This document shows, in pieces, positions 25,603 to 34,942 of a DNA stretch of 64,000 nucleotides. The first letter of the stretch is position 1, and each line of letters starts with the position of its first letter. Source of the DNA: JABAYQ01 sp018608925 (GTDB taxonomy: Bacteria; Bacteroidota; Bacteroidia; Flavobacteriales; UBA7312); assembly GCA_037625715.1 (NCBI GenBank), contig JASJHQ010000043.1, positions 9,283 through 73,282 of the forward strand, read 5' to 3'. The notes beneath the pieces are model-generated. The model saw only the letters and a program-made list of their open reading frames with translations, had not been told where the DNA came from and searched no databases. The position numbers and the translations under genes are program-made.

Positions 25603-25826
25603 TATTTAGTAATGTCTTTTTTAATTTGATCAACCTCTTTTTCAATTACATCTGAGCTAGATTTAATTTCTCTTTTAATTTCGTTAGAGGCATCTTTTAG
25701 CTCACGCATTCCCTTTCCTAGACCTCTAGCGATTTCAGGAATTTTTTTAGAACCAAAAAGCATTACCACTATAAGAATTACAAAGAAAATCTCAGGGCCT
25801 CCGATAAAAAGAAATATAGTTGACAT
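25602..25826 (-). CDS. tatA: Twin-arginine translocase subunit TatA/E
   Basis: This 74-residue protein has the TatA form: a short N-terminal transmembrane helix (FIGGPEIFFVILIVVMLFG), the hinge FGSKKIPEIARGLGKGM, then an amphipathic helix and a charged tail. TatA oligomerises to pass folded proteins across the inner membrane. tatC is not seen nearby. The last base of its stop is shared with the antiporter start, so they are co-transcribed. TatB cannot be excluded, but the short tail favours TatA/E. Confidence 0.93.
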   Translation of the reverse strand: MSTIFLFIGGPEIFFVILIVVMLFGSKKIPEIARGLGKGMRELKDASNEIKREIKSSSDVIEKEVDQIKKDITK

Positions 25827-25879
25827 AATGCAAATATAAAGATTAAAAATTATCCAATTCTACTAAAAAAATCTCATTT

Positions 25880-25903
25880 AAAAAGGCCTCTTACGAGACC
25901 TTT
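25880..25903 (-). terminator. secDF terminator
   Basis: On the minus strand AAAGGTCTC, loop GTAA, GAGGCCTTT (one mismatch) is followed by a U run. It lies 28 bases beyond the secDF stop and before tatA. Confidence 0.7.
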
Positions 25904-25930
25904 CTAAATAAATAATATTTTGACGAGAGA

Positions 25931-28846
25931 TTACTTTTTCTCCTCTACCTTCTTTAATGTATCTAACATAATTGGAGAAGCAACAAATAATGAAGAATAT
26001 GTTCCTACAAGAACCCCAACCATTAATGCGAACATGAAGCCTCTAATCACTTCACCTCCAAATAGAAATATCACTAACAATACAAAGAATGTAGTAAGCG
26101 ATGTATTTATCGTTCTACTCAAAGTACTATTAAGAGCGTCATTTACTAAAGTGTTCATTTCCTTTTTCTTGAAAGAACCTAAGTGCTCTCTAATTCTATC
26201 AAATACTACAACAGTATCATTTAAAGAATAACCTATAATAGTTAAAATTGCAGCAATGAAGGCTTGGTCAATCTCAAGTGAGAATGGTAAGATACCATAG
26301 AACACAGAGAAAATAGACAGAACAATAAGAACATCATGGAATACTGCCGCAACAGCACCAAGACTAAACTGCCATTTTCTAAATCTTAATAAGATGTATA
26401 AGAAAATTACTAATAGAGAGAAAATAACAGACCAAAGGGCAGCGTCTTTAATGTCATCGGCAATAGTTGGCCCTACCTTTTGAGAACTCATTACCTCAAA
26501 GCTAGAGAACGAAGAAAGTCCTTCGCTTAACTTCTCATCTACTATTTGATCGGCACTGATATCCGTGCTTTCAATTAAGTATTTAGTTGTAATTTTTACT
26601 TGATTAAGATCTCCAAATGTCTTAACCTCAGGCGACATCTTCAATCCATCCTCATCTACAAATACTTCCGCTAAAGAACTTCTAACATCATCGTTATTTA
26701 CATTGTCGTCAAAACGAACAACAAATGTTCTTCCTCCTTTGAAATCAACTCCATAGTTTAAGCCTTTCGAGAATAAAGAACCTACTCCTAATAAGATAAC
26801 AACAGAAGAAATTACATAATAAATTTTTCTGTTTCCGATAAAGTTAATCGATGTGTTTTTAAATGCTCCTTTAGTAACTTTATTATCAAACGATGCAGTT
26901 CCTTTTTTATCTAATCTCCATATTAACACAAGTCTAGTAATAAAGATTGCGGAGAACAATGAAGTTAAAATACCGATAACTAAGGTTGTTGCAAACCCCT
27001 TAATAGGCCCTGTTCCGAAAGAATATAAAATTATACCCGTTAGAAGAGTTGTTACGTTTGCATCAATTATAGAGCTATATGCCTGTTTATAACCATCTTC
27101 AACAGCTAACTTAATTCCTTTTCCATTAGCTAACTCTTCACGAATTCTTTCATAAATAAGAACGTTTGCATCAACCGACATACCGATTGTTAAAACAATA
27201 CCTGCAATACCAGGCAGTGTTAAAACTGCACCTATAGAAGATAACACTCCAAAGACAAAGAATAAATTGGCTAACAATGCAACATTAGAAACTAAACCGG
27301 CAAAGTTGTAATACAATATCATGTATATTAAAACAAGTATAAGAGCAAAAACAAAAGATCTGAAACCAGCATCGATTGCTTCTTTTCCTAAAGAAGGACC
27401 AACAATAGCCTCTTCAATAATTCTTGCTGGAGCAGGTAACTTACCTGATTTCAAAATGTTTGCAAGGTCACTCGCTTCTTCAATAGTGAAATCTCCAGTA
27501 ATTTGTGATGGTCCTGATATTTCAGAATTTACGGTTGGATAAGAATAAACTAAGTTATCTAAAACAATAGCAACACTTCTTCCAATATTTTCAGAAGTCA
27601 ATCTTTTCCATAACCTAGCTCCTTCAGGATTCATAGTCATCGAAACCTCAGGAGTTCCGTTTGTAGGACTAAAGTCTTGTCTTGCATCTGTAACAACGTC
27701 ACCCTCTAAAGCGGCCTTACCATCTCTAGTAGTAATTTTAAGAGCAATTAGCTGAACAAAATCTCCATTAGCATCGAATGGCTTAACAGACCAAGCAAAC
27801 TTAATATCTCTTGGTAAAATATTCAACACCTCTTCAGAATTAAGATATGTGTTTACCTGAGCAGTATCTTTAGTAGCAGCGAATCCACAAACAGGACCAG
27901 GATTTGGTTGTCTTGATTCGTTTAAGTTTGGATTTAAAACCGCATAGAAAGGATTTTCTTTTGCAAATTGATCAAGTGATAAAGTATCTGACTCTAAAGT
28001 TTCATCATTCAGCAAGTCTGTTATGGATAGCGAGTCGTTAACTACAGACTCTTCAACAACCTCTTCTGTTAATTCGACTTGTGATCTTAAATAAGTGTTA
28101 ACGTTATCGATTGATTGAATAACTTGAGAATATTCGTAGGTCTCCCAGAACTCTAACTGAGCAGTTCCTTGAAGAAGTTTTCTAACTCTTTCCGGATCCT
28201 TAACACCAGGAAGTTCTACTAAAATTCTTCCAGATCCATCTAACCTTTGAATATTAGGCTGTGACACTCCGAAACGGTCAATTCTAGAACGTAATATATT
28301 GAATGATCTCTGAATAGCATCTTCTACTTCTAAACGAATTACACTAACAATTTCTTCGTTAGTAGATGATGTTTTTACTTTATCTTTTAAATCTGAAGTA
28401 TAAAATATAGCCGCTAATTTTGCATTTGGATTTACTTCAGAAAAAGAATTGCTAAATAAAGTTACGAAGTCATCCTGACTATTCTTTTGCTTTTCAATAG
28501 CCATAGAAATAGCGTTATTGAAATCTTCGTCCTTACTGAAATTAGACATTGCCTTAATAACATCAACAACAGAAACTTCTAAAGTAACGTTCATTCCACC
28601 TTTTAAGTCAAGACCTAAGTTTAACTCTCTAGACTTACACTCATCGTATGTATAGCTACTAATAAAGCTAAAAACAGTTTGTGAACCAATAGAATCTAAG
28701 TAGATTTTCTCTTTCAACTCATCCCCTCCACTATACTCAACAGCATCTTTTTCCACACTATTGACTTTCCATGTAAAAGAAAGTTGATACAAACAAACTA
28801 CCGAAAACAGGATAGCGAACAACGAAACAAAGCCTTTATTTTGCAT
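25931..28846 (-). CDS. secDF: Fused protein translocase SecDF
   Basis: This 971-residue protein is the fused SecD-SecF form usual in Bacteroidota. It uses the proton gradient to pull exported proteins through SecYEG. SecD has an N-terminal helix, the motif LNLGLDLKGGMNVTLEV at about residue 75, a large periplasmic region and six helices (TLPGIAGIVLTIGMSVDANVLIYERIREEL). SecF starts near residue 650 with its own YGVDFKGGRTF motif and a second six-helix bundle (FIAAILTIIGYSLNDTVVVFDRIREHL). The periplasmic insert of SecD (about 230-330) is long and acidic. It is a single gene with its own promoter and terminator. Confidence 0.98.
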   Translation of the reverse strand: MQNKGFVSLFAILFSVVCLYQLSFTWKVNSVEKDAVEYSGGDELKEKIYLDSIGSQTVFSFISSYTYDECKSRELNLGLDLKGGMNVTLEVSVVDVIKAMSNFSKDEDFNNAISMAIEKQKNSQDDFVTLFSNSFSEVNPNAKLAAIFYTSDLKDKVKTSSTNEEIVSVIRLEVEDAIQRSFNILRSRIDRFGVSQPNIQRLDGSGRILVELPGVKDPERVRKLLQGTAQLEFWETYEYSQVIQSIDNVNTYLRSQVELTEEVVEESVVNDSLSITDLLNDETLESDTLSLDQFAKENPFYAVLNPNLNESRQPNPGPVCGFAATKDTAQVNTYLNSEEVLNILPRDIKFAWSVKPFDANGDFVQLIALKITTRDGKAALEGDVVTDARQDFSPTNGTPEVSMTMNPEGARLWKRLTSENIGRSVAIVLDNLVYSYPTVNSEISGPSQITGDFTIEEASDLANILKSGKLPAPARIIEEAIVGPSLGKEAIDAGFRSFVFALILVLIYMILYYNFAGLVSNVALLANLFFVFGVLSSIGAVLTLPGIAGIVLTIGMSVDANVLIYERIREELANGKGIKLAVEDGYKQAYSSIIDANVTTLLTGIILYSFGTGPIKGFATTLVIGILTSLFSAIFITRLVLIWRLDKKGTASFDNKVTKGAFKNTSINFIGNRKIYYVISSVVILLGVGSLFSKGLNYGVDFKGGRTFVVRFDDNVNNDDVRSSLAEVFVDEDGLKMSPEVKTFGDLNQVKITTKYLIESTDISADQIVDEKLSEGLSSFSSFEVMSSQKVGPTIADDIKDAALWSVIFSLLVIFLYILLRFRKWQFSLGAVAAVFHDVLIVLSIFSVFYGILPFSLEIDQAFIAAILTIIGYSLNDTVVVFDRIREHLGSFKKKEMNTLVNDALNSTLSRTINTSLTTFFVLLVIFLFGGEVIRGFMFALMVGVLVGTYSSLFVASPIMLDTLKKVEEKK

Positions 28847-28869
28847 AATATTATTTAATTTAGAATCGG

Positions 28870-28901
28870 CAAATATAGAATTTCAAAATTGAAATAGCAA
28901 T
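28870..28901 (-). promoter_or_regulatory. Probable secDF promoter
   Basis: On the minus strand ATTG (28898-28901), a 20-base spacer and TATATTTG (28870-28877) match the Bacteroidota pattern. The box is 24 bases before the secDF ATG and is divergent from the promoter of the next gene. Confidence 0.55.
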
Positions 28902-28954
28902 TTAAATATTTAGTACTTCACTACTAGTAGCCTTTTTAAGCAAATAATAATCTT

Positions 28955-28983
28955 ATTGAGACAAATCTTGTAAATTAGATTTG
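28955..28983 (+). promoter_or_regulatory. Probable promoter of the FG-GAP T9SS cargo gene
   Basis: ATTG (28955-28958), a 17-base spacer and TAGATTTG (28976-28983) match the Bacteroidota pattern. The box is 17 bases before the ATG, so the 5' leader would be very short. Confidence 0.55.
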
Positions 28984-29000
28984 TTAAATTTGTTAGAAAT

Positions 29001-31181
29001 ATGAAACAAATTATCCTCCTTCTTTTATTATTCTCGTTCGACAATACATATAGTCAGTTTTTGAATAGAGCAAATATAACTTTCTCTGAGAACGGATCTA
29101 TCATAGAAAACCCACTTACTGGAGGACTAAATTCATGTCAGTTTTCTGAAATTGACATCAACATTGACGGAATAAAAGACCTATTTGTTTTTGATAGAAC
29201 AGGAGATAGAATACTTCCATTTATATGTTCAATGGAAGGTGAAGTTGCCAATTACGACTACGCACCACAATACATTAAAAACTTTCCTGAACTTAATAGC
29301 TGGGCTTTACTAATAGACTACAACTGCGATAACAAAGAAGACATATTTACATACAATCAGTCGTTTGTAAGAGTGTATTTAAATACTTCGAACAACGACT
29401 CTTTAAGTTTTGAAATAAGTACGGAAGCTATTGTTTCCGATTATACTTCTATTATAAGTCCAATATTTATTTCTTTTGTAGATATCCCTTCAATAATAGA
29501 TGTAGATAATGACGGAGATTTAGACATATTAACATTCCAACAAAGTGGGGGTAATATAGAATATCATCAAAACCAAAGCATGGAAATGTATGGAAATTGT
29601 GATAGCCTTGCGTTTGAACTAAATACCGATTGCTGGGGAAATTTTTTCGAAGGCTTAAATAGCTATGATCTAAATAACTGTAACGATCAGACTAGAGCAC
29701 CATCCATTGAAAGCAGAACAAGCTCACATAGCGGATCTTCTTTACTAGCTTTAGACATAGACGGAGACAACGACAAAGACATACTTTTAGGCGACGTATC
29801 ATTTAACAACATTAATCTATTAACTAACGGAGGAACTGATCAAGAAGCAGACATGATTGAAGCCAATCAGCAATTTCCTATTGGCTTAGGAACCAATATC
29901 AGCGGAGAAATAAATTCATTTCCAGCCATGTACTATATAGACATCAATAAAGACTCTAAAAGAGACCTTATAGTATCCCCAAACATTGCTAACAATTCAG
30001 AAAATTTTGAAAGCATAAAATTATTTACAAATACAGGCGAAGACAATGCTCCTTTATTCGAATTCAGCCGAAATAATTTCTTGCAAGACAACACAATTGA
30101 CTTAGGATCAGGAGCATACCCTTGTGTAATTGATTACAATAATGACGGACTGAAAGACTTGCTAGTAGGAAACTTTGGCTACTTCGACAATGGAAATCAA
30201 CTAAGTCAGTTAGCGCTATTTAAAAATGTTGGCACAAACCAGCAAGCAGCTTTCGAATTAATTGATAGAGATTTTGCAGGCATTTCTGACATTGCACTAA
30301 ATATATCTCTAAATCTAACAGTTAGCGGACTTATCCCAACTATAGGAGACTTAGACGGCGACGGAGACAACGACCTAATTGTAGGAGATGCCAACGGAAA
30401 ATTGCACTATTTTAAAAATACTGCAGCAAGCGGAAATGATGCGCAATTTGAACTAGAAACAGTAAACTACTTTGATATTGATGTTGGCCAATTTGGAGCT
30501 CCATTTTTATTCGACATAAACCAAGACAACCTTCTTGATTTGGTAATTGGAAAACTAAATGGGACAATTTCTGTAGCTCTAAACACCGGAAACAGCACCA
30601 GCCCTATTTTCAATACTTTAGAAGATAACCTTGGCAACATTAATGTTTCTAATGACGAAGGAACCTATGGCTTTAGCAAACCATTTGTTTACAAAGAAAA
30701 TGACGACATCAAAATGTTAGTTGCGAGCGAAAGTGGCTACATATATCAATATGAAAATATTAATGATCTAAATGAATCGTTCACATTAACCACAACAAAC
30801 TTTCAAAACATTAAAGACGGAATAAAAACAAGTGTTGTGTTTGAGGATTTCAATGGAGACAATAAAAGAGATTTATTTTTAGGAAACGAAAGCGGTGGCT
30901 TGGTATATTTTGAAAACAATGACGTATCAAACGGTTCATTTATTATCTCCTCAGACAAAATAGAATTTGAATTTTTTCCTAATCCAAACCAAGGATTACT
31001 TTATATCAAAACAAATAAAGATACTGAAATAGAAATTTTCAGCCTAATTGGTCAAAAAGTATATGAAAAGAAAGTGACAAACTCTAGATCGATAGATATT
31101 TCATTGCTTGCAAAAGGCACCTATTTCTTAAGAATTATTCAGAATAAAGACGCTCGAACTGAAAAAATTATTATTCAATAA
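29001..31181 (+). CDS. Secreted FG-GAP/VCBS-repeat protein with T9SS type A sorting signal
   Basis: The 726-residue product begins with a signal peptide (MKQIILLLLLFSFDNTYSQF). Through the body run about eight beta-propeller-type FG-GAP/VCBS repeats with calcium-binding DxDxDGxxD loops, for example DVDNDGDLDI, DIDGDNDKDILLGD, DYNNDGLKDLLVG and DLDGDGDNDLIVGD. The C-terminal 75 residues are a T9SS type A domain: FEFFPNPNQGLLYI, EIFSLIGQKVYEK, LAKGTYFLRI and the basic end TEKIIIQ. It is thus exported by Sec, then T9SS, to the surface or medium. The FG-GAP fold suggests binding or adhesion; no enzyme domain is seen. Confidence 0.92.
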   Translation: MKQIILLLLLFSFDNTYSQFLNRANITFSENGSIIENPLTGGLNSCQFSEIDINIDGIKDLFVFDRTGDRILPFICSMEGEVANYDYAPQYIKNFPELNSWALLIDYNCDNKEDIFTYNQSFVRVYLNTSNNDSLSFEISTEAIVSDYTSIISPIFISFVDIPSIIDVDNDGDLDILTFQQSGGNIEYHQNQSMEMYGNCDSLAFELNTDCWGNFFEGLNSYDLNNCNDQTRAPSIESRTSSHSGSSLLALDIDGDNDKDILLGDVSFNNINLLTNGGTDQEADMIEANQQFPIGLGTNISGEINSFPAMYYIDINKDSKRDLIVSPNIANNSENFESIKLFTNTGEDNAPLFEFSRNNFLQDNTIDLGSGAYPCVIDYNNDGLKDLLVGNFGYFDNGNQLSQLALFKNVGTNQQAAFELIDRDFAGISDIALNISLNLTVSGLIPTIGDLDGDGDNDLIVGDANGKLHYFKNTAASGNDAQFELETVNYFDIDVGQFGAPFLFDINQDNLLDLVIGKLNGTISVALNTGNSTSPIFNTLEDNLGNINVSNDEGTYGFSKPFVYKENDDIKMLVASESGYIYQYENINDLNESFTLTTTNFQNIKDGIKTSVVFEDFNGDNKRDLFLGNESGGLVYFENNDVSNGSFIISSDKIEFEFFPNPNQGLLYIKTNKDTEIEIFSLIGQKVYEKKVTNSRSIDISLLAKGTYFLRIIQNKDARTEKIIIQ

Positions 31182-31211
31182 AAAAGGATAGCAAATTTGC
31201 TACCCTTTTTT
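31180..31211. terminator. Bidirectional terminator between cargo gene and mdh
   Basis: AAAAAGG-A-TAGCAAA pairs with TTTGCTA-C-CCTTTTT around a tiny loop, giving a 14-bp stem with one mismatch and A/T tracts on both sides. It serves the converging cargo gene and mdh. Confidence 0.85.
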
Positions 31212-31232
31212 ATTGAATGTATCTTATAATTT

Positions 31233-32171
31233 CTAAATCAATCCCATTTCTTTTAAAGAAAGGTTAGTAGCTTTTACGCCTTCCGCAGAAGAATGTAATT
31301 GATTTTTCTCATCTTCAGTCATCTCAATTTCAACAATTCTTTCTATTCCGTTTTTACCAAGAATAACCGGAACACCAATTGTCAAGTCACTCAAACCATA
31401 TTCCCCATCTAACATTACAGAACAAGGGAACATTTTGTGTTGGTCGCAAGCAATTGACTGAACTAAAGCAGAAACAGCAGCTCCAGGAGCATACCAAGCA
31501 GAAGTACCTAACATACCGGTTAATGTAGCCCCACCAACTTTGGTGTCTTGCTTAACCTGATCTAATCTTTCCTCAGAAAGAAACTCAGAAACACGCACGC
31601 TATTTCTAGACGCTAAACTTATTAAAGGAACCATTCCTTTATCGCTATGACCACCAATAACCATTGCCGAAATATCAGAAGAAGGACAGTCTAAAGCTTC
31701 GCTTAATCTGTATTTAAATCTTGCACTATCAAGCGCTCCACCCATTCCAATGATTCTATTTTTAGCTAGGCCAGTAACTTTATGAGCTAAATAAGTCATA
31801 GTATCCATTGGATTACTAACAATAATTAAAATTACGTCTGGAGAATGCTTAATTAAATTCTCAGAAACAGTTTTAACAATACCAGCATTTATTCCGATTA
31901 ATTCTTCTCTAGTCATTCCTGGTTTTCTAGGGATTCCACTAGTAATGACTGCAATTTGACTGCCAGCAGTTTTAGAATAATCGTTCGTACTTCCTGTGAT
32001 TTTAGTATCAAAACCATTTAAAGACGACGTTTGCATTAAGTCCATTGCTTTTCCTTCAGCAAAATTTTCTTTAATATCAACCAGAACTACTTCAGAAGCA
32101 AAATTCTTAATTGCTATATATTCAGCACAACTAGCACCTACTGCACCTGCTCCAACAACGGTAATTTTCAT
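31233..32171 (-). CDS. mdh: Malate dehydrogenase
   Basis: This 312-residue NAD-dependent enzyme interconverts malate and oxaloacetate in the TCA cycle. The Rossmann loop KITVVGAGAVGASCAEYIA opens the protein, D34 at the end of strand 2 (VVLVDIKE) fits NAD rather than NADP, the substrate arginines lie in GIPRKPGMTREEL, and the catalytic histidine is in MVIGGHSDKGMVPL. The length and motifs are those of the lactate dehydrogenase-like MDH type found in Bacteroidota. The gene stands alone, with a terminator shared with its convergent neighbour. Confidence 0.98.
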   Translation of the reverse strand: MKITVVGAGAVGASCAEYIAIKNFASEVVLVDIKENFAEGKAMDLMQTSSLNGFDTKITGSTNDYSKTAGSQIAVITSGIPRKPGMTREELIGINAGIVKTVSENLIKHSPDVILIIVSNPMDTMTYLAHKVTGLAKNRIIGMGGALDSARFKYRLSEALDCPSSDISAMVIGGHSDKGMVPLISLASRNSVRVSEFLSEERLDQVKQDTKVGGATLTGMLGTSAWYAPGAAVSALVQSIACDQHKMFPCSVMLDGEYGLSDLTIGVPVILGKNGIERIVEIEMTEDEKNQLHSSAEGVKATNLSLKEMGLI

Positions 32172-32199
32172 AATAATAAGTTTATTTTTTTAGTATGGG

Positions 32200-32207
32200 C
32201 AAATTTA
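32200..32207 (-). promoter_or_regulatory. Probable mdh -7 box
   Basis: TAAATTTG on the minus strand matches TAnnTTTG and lies 28 bases before the mdh ATG. No clear TTTG is found at the expected distance upstream. Confidence 0.4.
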
Positions 32208-32346
32208 ATAATTCCAAAAGAATTTTTAATGAAATAAAACTTAAAATTATCGTAATAAAGTCATTTTTAAAAGAGCAAAAAAAATCGTATATTTAACCTC
32301 CTTTAATTTTAAACAATTTGAACCTGTAAGTTTTATACTCTATCAA

Positions 32347-32379
32347 TTTGTATTTTCAATTAAAATGAATGTAAATTTG
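32347..32379 (+). promoter_or_regulatory. Probable promoter of the CHU_C cargo gene
   Basis: TTTG (32347-32350), a 21-base spacer and TAAATTTG (32372-32379) match the Bacteroidota pattern. The box ends 19 bases before the ATG of the large secreted protein gene. The rest of the 227-base gap to mdh is AT-rich and shows no other feature. Confidence 0.55.
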
Positions 32380-32398
32380 AGAAAATTATATTAAATAT

Positions 32399-34864
32399 AT
32401 GAAGCATCCTTTAACCTTACTCTTCATTCTTTCTGCATACTATTGTTTTGCCCAAATAGATGCCGGAAGTGACATCACAATTTGTGAGATTGTTCCCGTA
32501 GACCTATCTGCAACATACACGCCGAACTCAGTAGGAACAAGCGACTATACCATAGAAACAATCCCTATTAACTGCGACCCTTACGAAGGAACGAACATAC
32601 CTGCACTAACAGACGATTCTTATTCTGGAGTTGTCGATATAGGTTTCAATTTCTGCTATTATGGAAATGTTTATGATCAATTAATTATTTCGACCAATAA
32701 TTACCTTTGCTTTGATATAACAGATGCCAATGGCTACTCTCCTTGGAATACAGTTCCAATCCCAAGCGGAGGGACTGTTTATAATAGTATACTAGGCCCT
32801 TGGATGGATTTAAATCCAAACAACGGCGGATCTTTAGAATATCAAGTTCTTGGTGTTGCACCATTCAGAAGACTAGTTGTTTCCTTTGAAAACTTCGGTT
32901 ACTTTTCTTGTGGAACAATGGTGTTTAACGGTCAAATTAAAATATTCGAAACTACTAACTCAATCGAAATTCATGTTGAAGATATGCCGTCTTGTACCAA
33001 CTGGAACAATGGGGAGTCTGTACTGGGAATAGTTAATGAGGATGAGTCTCAATTTGTTATGGCTCCAGGGTGGAATAATACTCAACTTACTGGAAACGAT
33101 GCAGCATTTAGATTTGTTCCTTCAGGAATAACAGGAACAAACGTAGAATGGTTCGATGATCTAGGTGTCTCTCAAGGTACTGGAGTAGATGTAACGGTTA
33201 ATCCAACCACAACTACAACCTACACAGTGGTAGCTCAAGAATGTCCGGATAATGTAACATCACAAGTAACAGTAAACGTTTCTTCTGCTATCGCTATCAA
33301 TCCGGTTATTGACGACAATGTTTGTCCTGGAGAAAACGTAGGAAGTATAGACATCTCACCATCGGGCGGAACAAACCCTTTATCCATTCAATGGAATTCA
33401 AGCAATGGATTTTCTTCAAATAACGAAGATATTTTCAACCTTGGAGAAGGCGATTATAATCTTACTATTACAGATGGTATTGGATGTGAAACTTTTGGCG
33501 GACCTTACACTATATCTCCTCCTCCACTACCAATAGAAGTTAGTCAGCAGGTAACACCAGTTAGTTGCTTCGGATTTAGCGATGGACAAATAAACATTTC
33601 TACCTCAGGTGGAAATGCGCCGTACAATTATGCTTGGTCAGGAGATGGACCTGTTTCTGGCGACGGTACAAATATGGTTTACGACTTATCAACCGGAAAT
33701 TACTCTGTTAATATAACAGATGACAATGGATGTTTGTTCAACACCTCTTTTTACGTTCCAGAAAACTCTGCATTATCCATTAACACAACAGAATCTAACT
33801 ACAACGGATTTAACAATAGATGCTATGGAAATGATGACGCATGGGTATCTACAAGTGTAACGGGAGGACTACTTCCTTACAACTATGTATGGACAGATCA
33901 AAACAACAATGTTGTCTCTAACAATCCTGACTTATACGATGCTAAAGCAGGAACTTACAGACTTACGGTTACTGACATTGAAAACTGTCCTAACGTTAAA
34001 GATTTTGATTTAACTCAGCCAGATTCTATTTCTTTAGATGTATCAAACTATAGCCACAAAAGCTGCACCTACAACAATGACGGAACGCTAGAAATAGCTA
34101 GCTGGGGTGGACCTGATTCTCCTCCGTTTTCAGAAAACTATAATAACATAGTATATAAGTGGACTGGACCGAATTCATTTTACTCCACACAAGAAGATAT
34201 TTCTAATTTATCAGAAGGAGTTTACTCTGTAATTGCAGAAGACATTAACAATTGTACAAACGAAATTTCTTTTGAAATTACTCAGAACGAAGAAATAGTT
34301 TCTGAATACAGAACAATTGATGACACAGTTACTATCAACTACCCAATAATTAATCTTTTCGACAACTCTCAAGGAATGGTAATGGACTGGTCTTGGGAAA
34401 TAAGTAATGGATACTTTTCTAACTCACAAGATATTTTAAATCTGGATTTAACAACTAACCTTACTGATCTTGGTCAAGTAAAGTATGATGTATCACTTAT
34501 TGTAACAGATATTTACGGATGTTCTGACACAACAATGGGGATAATTTCAATAAAAGACGAACACACCTTATATGTACCTAACGCATTCACCCCTGACATG
34601 GATGGTTGGAATGATGTATTCGAAGTTGACTTTCATGCAATCAATGATCAATCATTTAAATTAGACATTTTCGATCGCTTTGGTGCTGTTATCTTCTCAA
34701 CTACTGATCCTGAATTCAAATGGGATGGCAAGCATCAAAACACTGGCAACGAACTAATTACTGGGGCTTATACCTATAACATTTCTTATAGTGACTTCGA
34801 GGGAAGAAATTATGACTTTACCAATTGCAAGAACTGCATGGGTACGGTTTCAATAATTAGATAG
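32399..34864 (+). CDS. SprB-repeat surface protein with type B (CHU_C) T9SS signal
   Basis: The 821-residue exported protein starts with a signal peptide (KHPLTLLFILSAYYCFAQ). An N-terminal region of about 270 residues ends in a PKD/Ig-like segment, followed by repeats of the SprB type (SPSGGTNPLSIQWNSSNGF, STSGGNAPYNYAWSGDG, SVTGGLLPYNYVWTD, with YNLTITDGIGC-like ends). The last 90 residues are the gliding-motility-associated C-terminal domain: YVPNAFTPDMDGWNDVFEV, LDIFDRFGAVIFST, WDGKHQNTGNELITGAYTY. Such type B cargo is delivered by T9SS and often needs a PorP/SprF-type partner, which is not adjacent here. A role as surface adhesin is likely but inferred. Confidence 0.93.
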   Translation: MKHPLTLLFILSAYYCFAQIDAGSDITICEIVPVDLSATYTPNSVGTSDYTIETIPINCDPYEGTNIPALTDDSYSGVVDIGFNFCYYGNVYDQLIISTNNYLCFDITDANGYSPWNTVPIPSGGTVYNSILGPWMDLNPNNGGSLEYQVLGVAPFRRLVVSFENFGYFSCGTMVFNGQIKIFETTNSIEIHVEDMPSCTNWNNGESVLGIVNEDESQFVMAPGWNNTQLTGNDAAFRFVPSGITGTNVEWFDDLGVSQGTGVDVTVNPTTTTTYTVVAQECPDNVTSQVTVNVSSAIAINPVIDDNVCPGENVGSIDISPSGGTNPLSIQWNSSNGFSSNNEDIFNLGEGDYNLTITDGIGCETFGGPYTISPPPLPIEVSQQVTPVSCFGFSDGQINISTSGGNAPYNYAWSGDGPVSGDGTNMVYDLSTGNYSVNITDDNGCLFNTSFYVPENSALSINTTESNYNGFNNRCYGNDDAWVSTSVTGGLLPYNYVWTDQNNNVVSNNPDLYDAKAGTYRLTVTDIENCPNVKDFDLTQPDSISLDVSNYSHKSCTYNNDGTLEIASWGGPDSPPFSENYNNIVYKWTGPNSFYSTQEDISNLSEGVYSVIAEDINNCTNEISFEITQNEEIVSEYRTIDDTVTINYPIINLFDNSQGMVMDWSWEISNGYFSNSQDILNLDLTTNLTDLGQVKYDVSLIVTDIYGCSDTTMGIISIKDEHTLYVPNAFTPDMDGWNDVFEVDFHAINDQSFKLDIFDRFGAVIFSTTDPEFKWDGKHQNTGNELITGAYTYNISYSDFEGRNYDFTNCKNCMGTVSIIR

Positions 34865-34884
34865 AACATATAAAAGAATAATAA

Positions 34885-34921
34885 TAAAAAAGGCCTTTCC
34901 ATTTCTGGAAAGGCCTTTTTT
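34885..34921. terminator. Bidirectional terminator between CHU_C gene and gyrB
   Basis: A perfect stem AAAAAAGGCCTTTCC/GGAAAGGCCTTTTTT with loop ATTTCT ends both converging transcripts, with A and T tracts on the two sides. Confidence 0.9.
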
Positions 34922-34942
34922 ATTTAGTAATTGAAAGTTGGG

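Noticed and set aside
32172..32398. A small RNA or riboswitch in the 227-base gap before the CHU_C gene
   Set aside because: The gap is AT-rich with promoter-like boxes for both neighbours, but no stable structure or known riboswitch core is visible.
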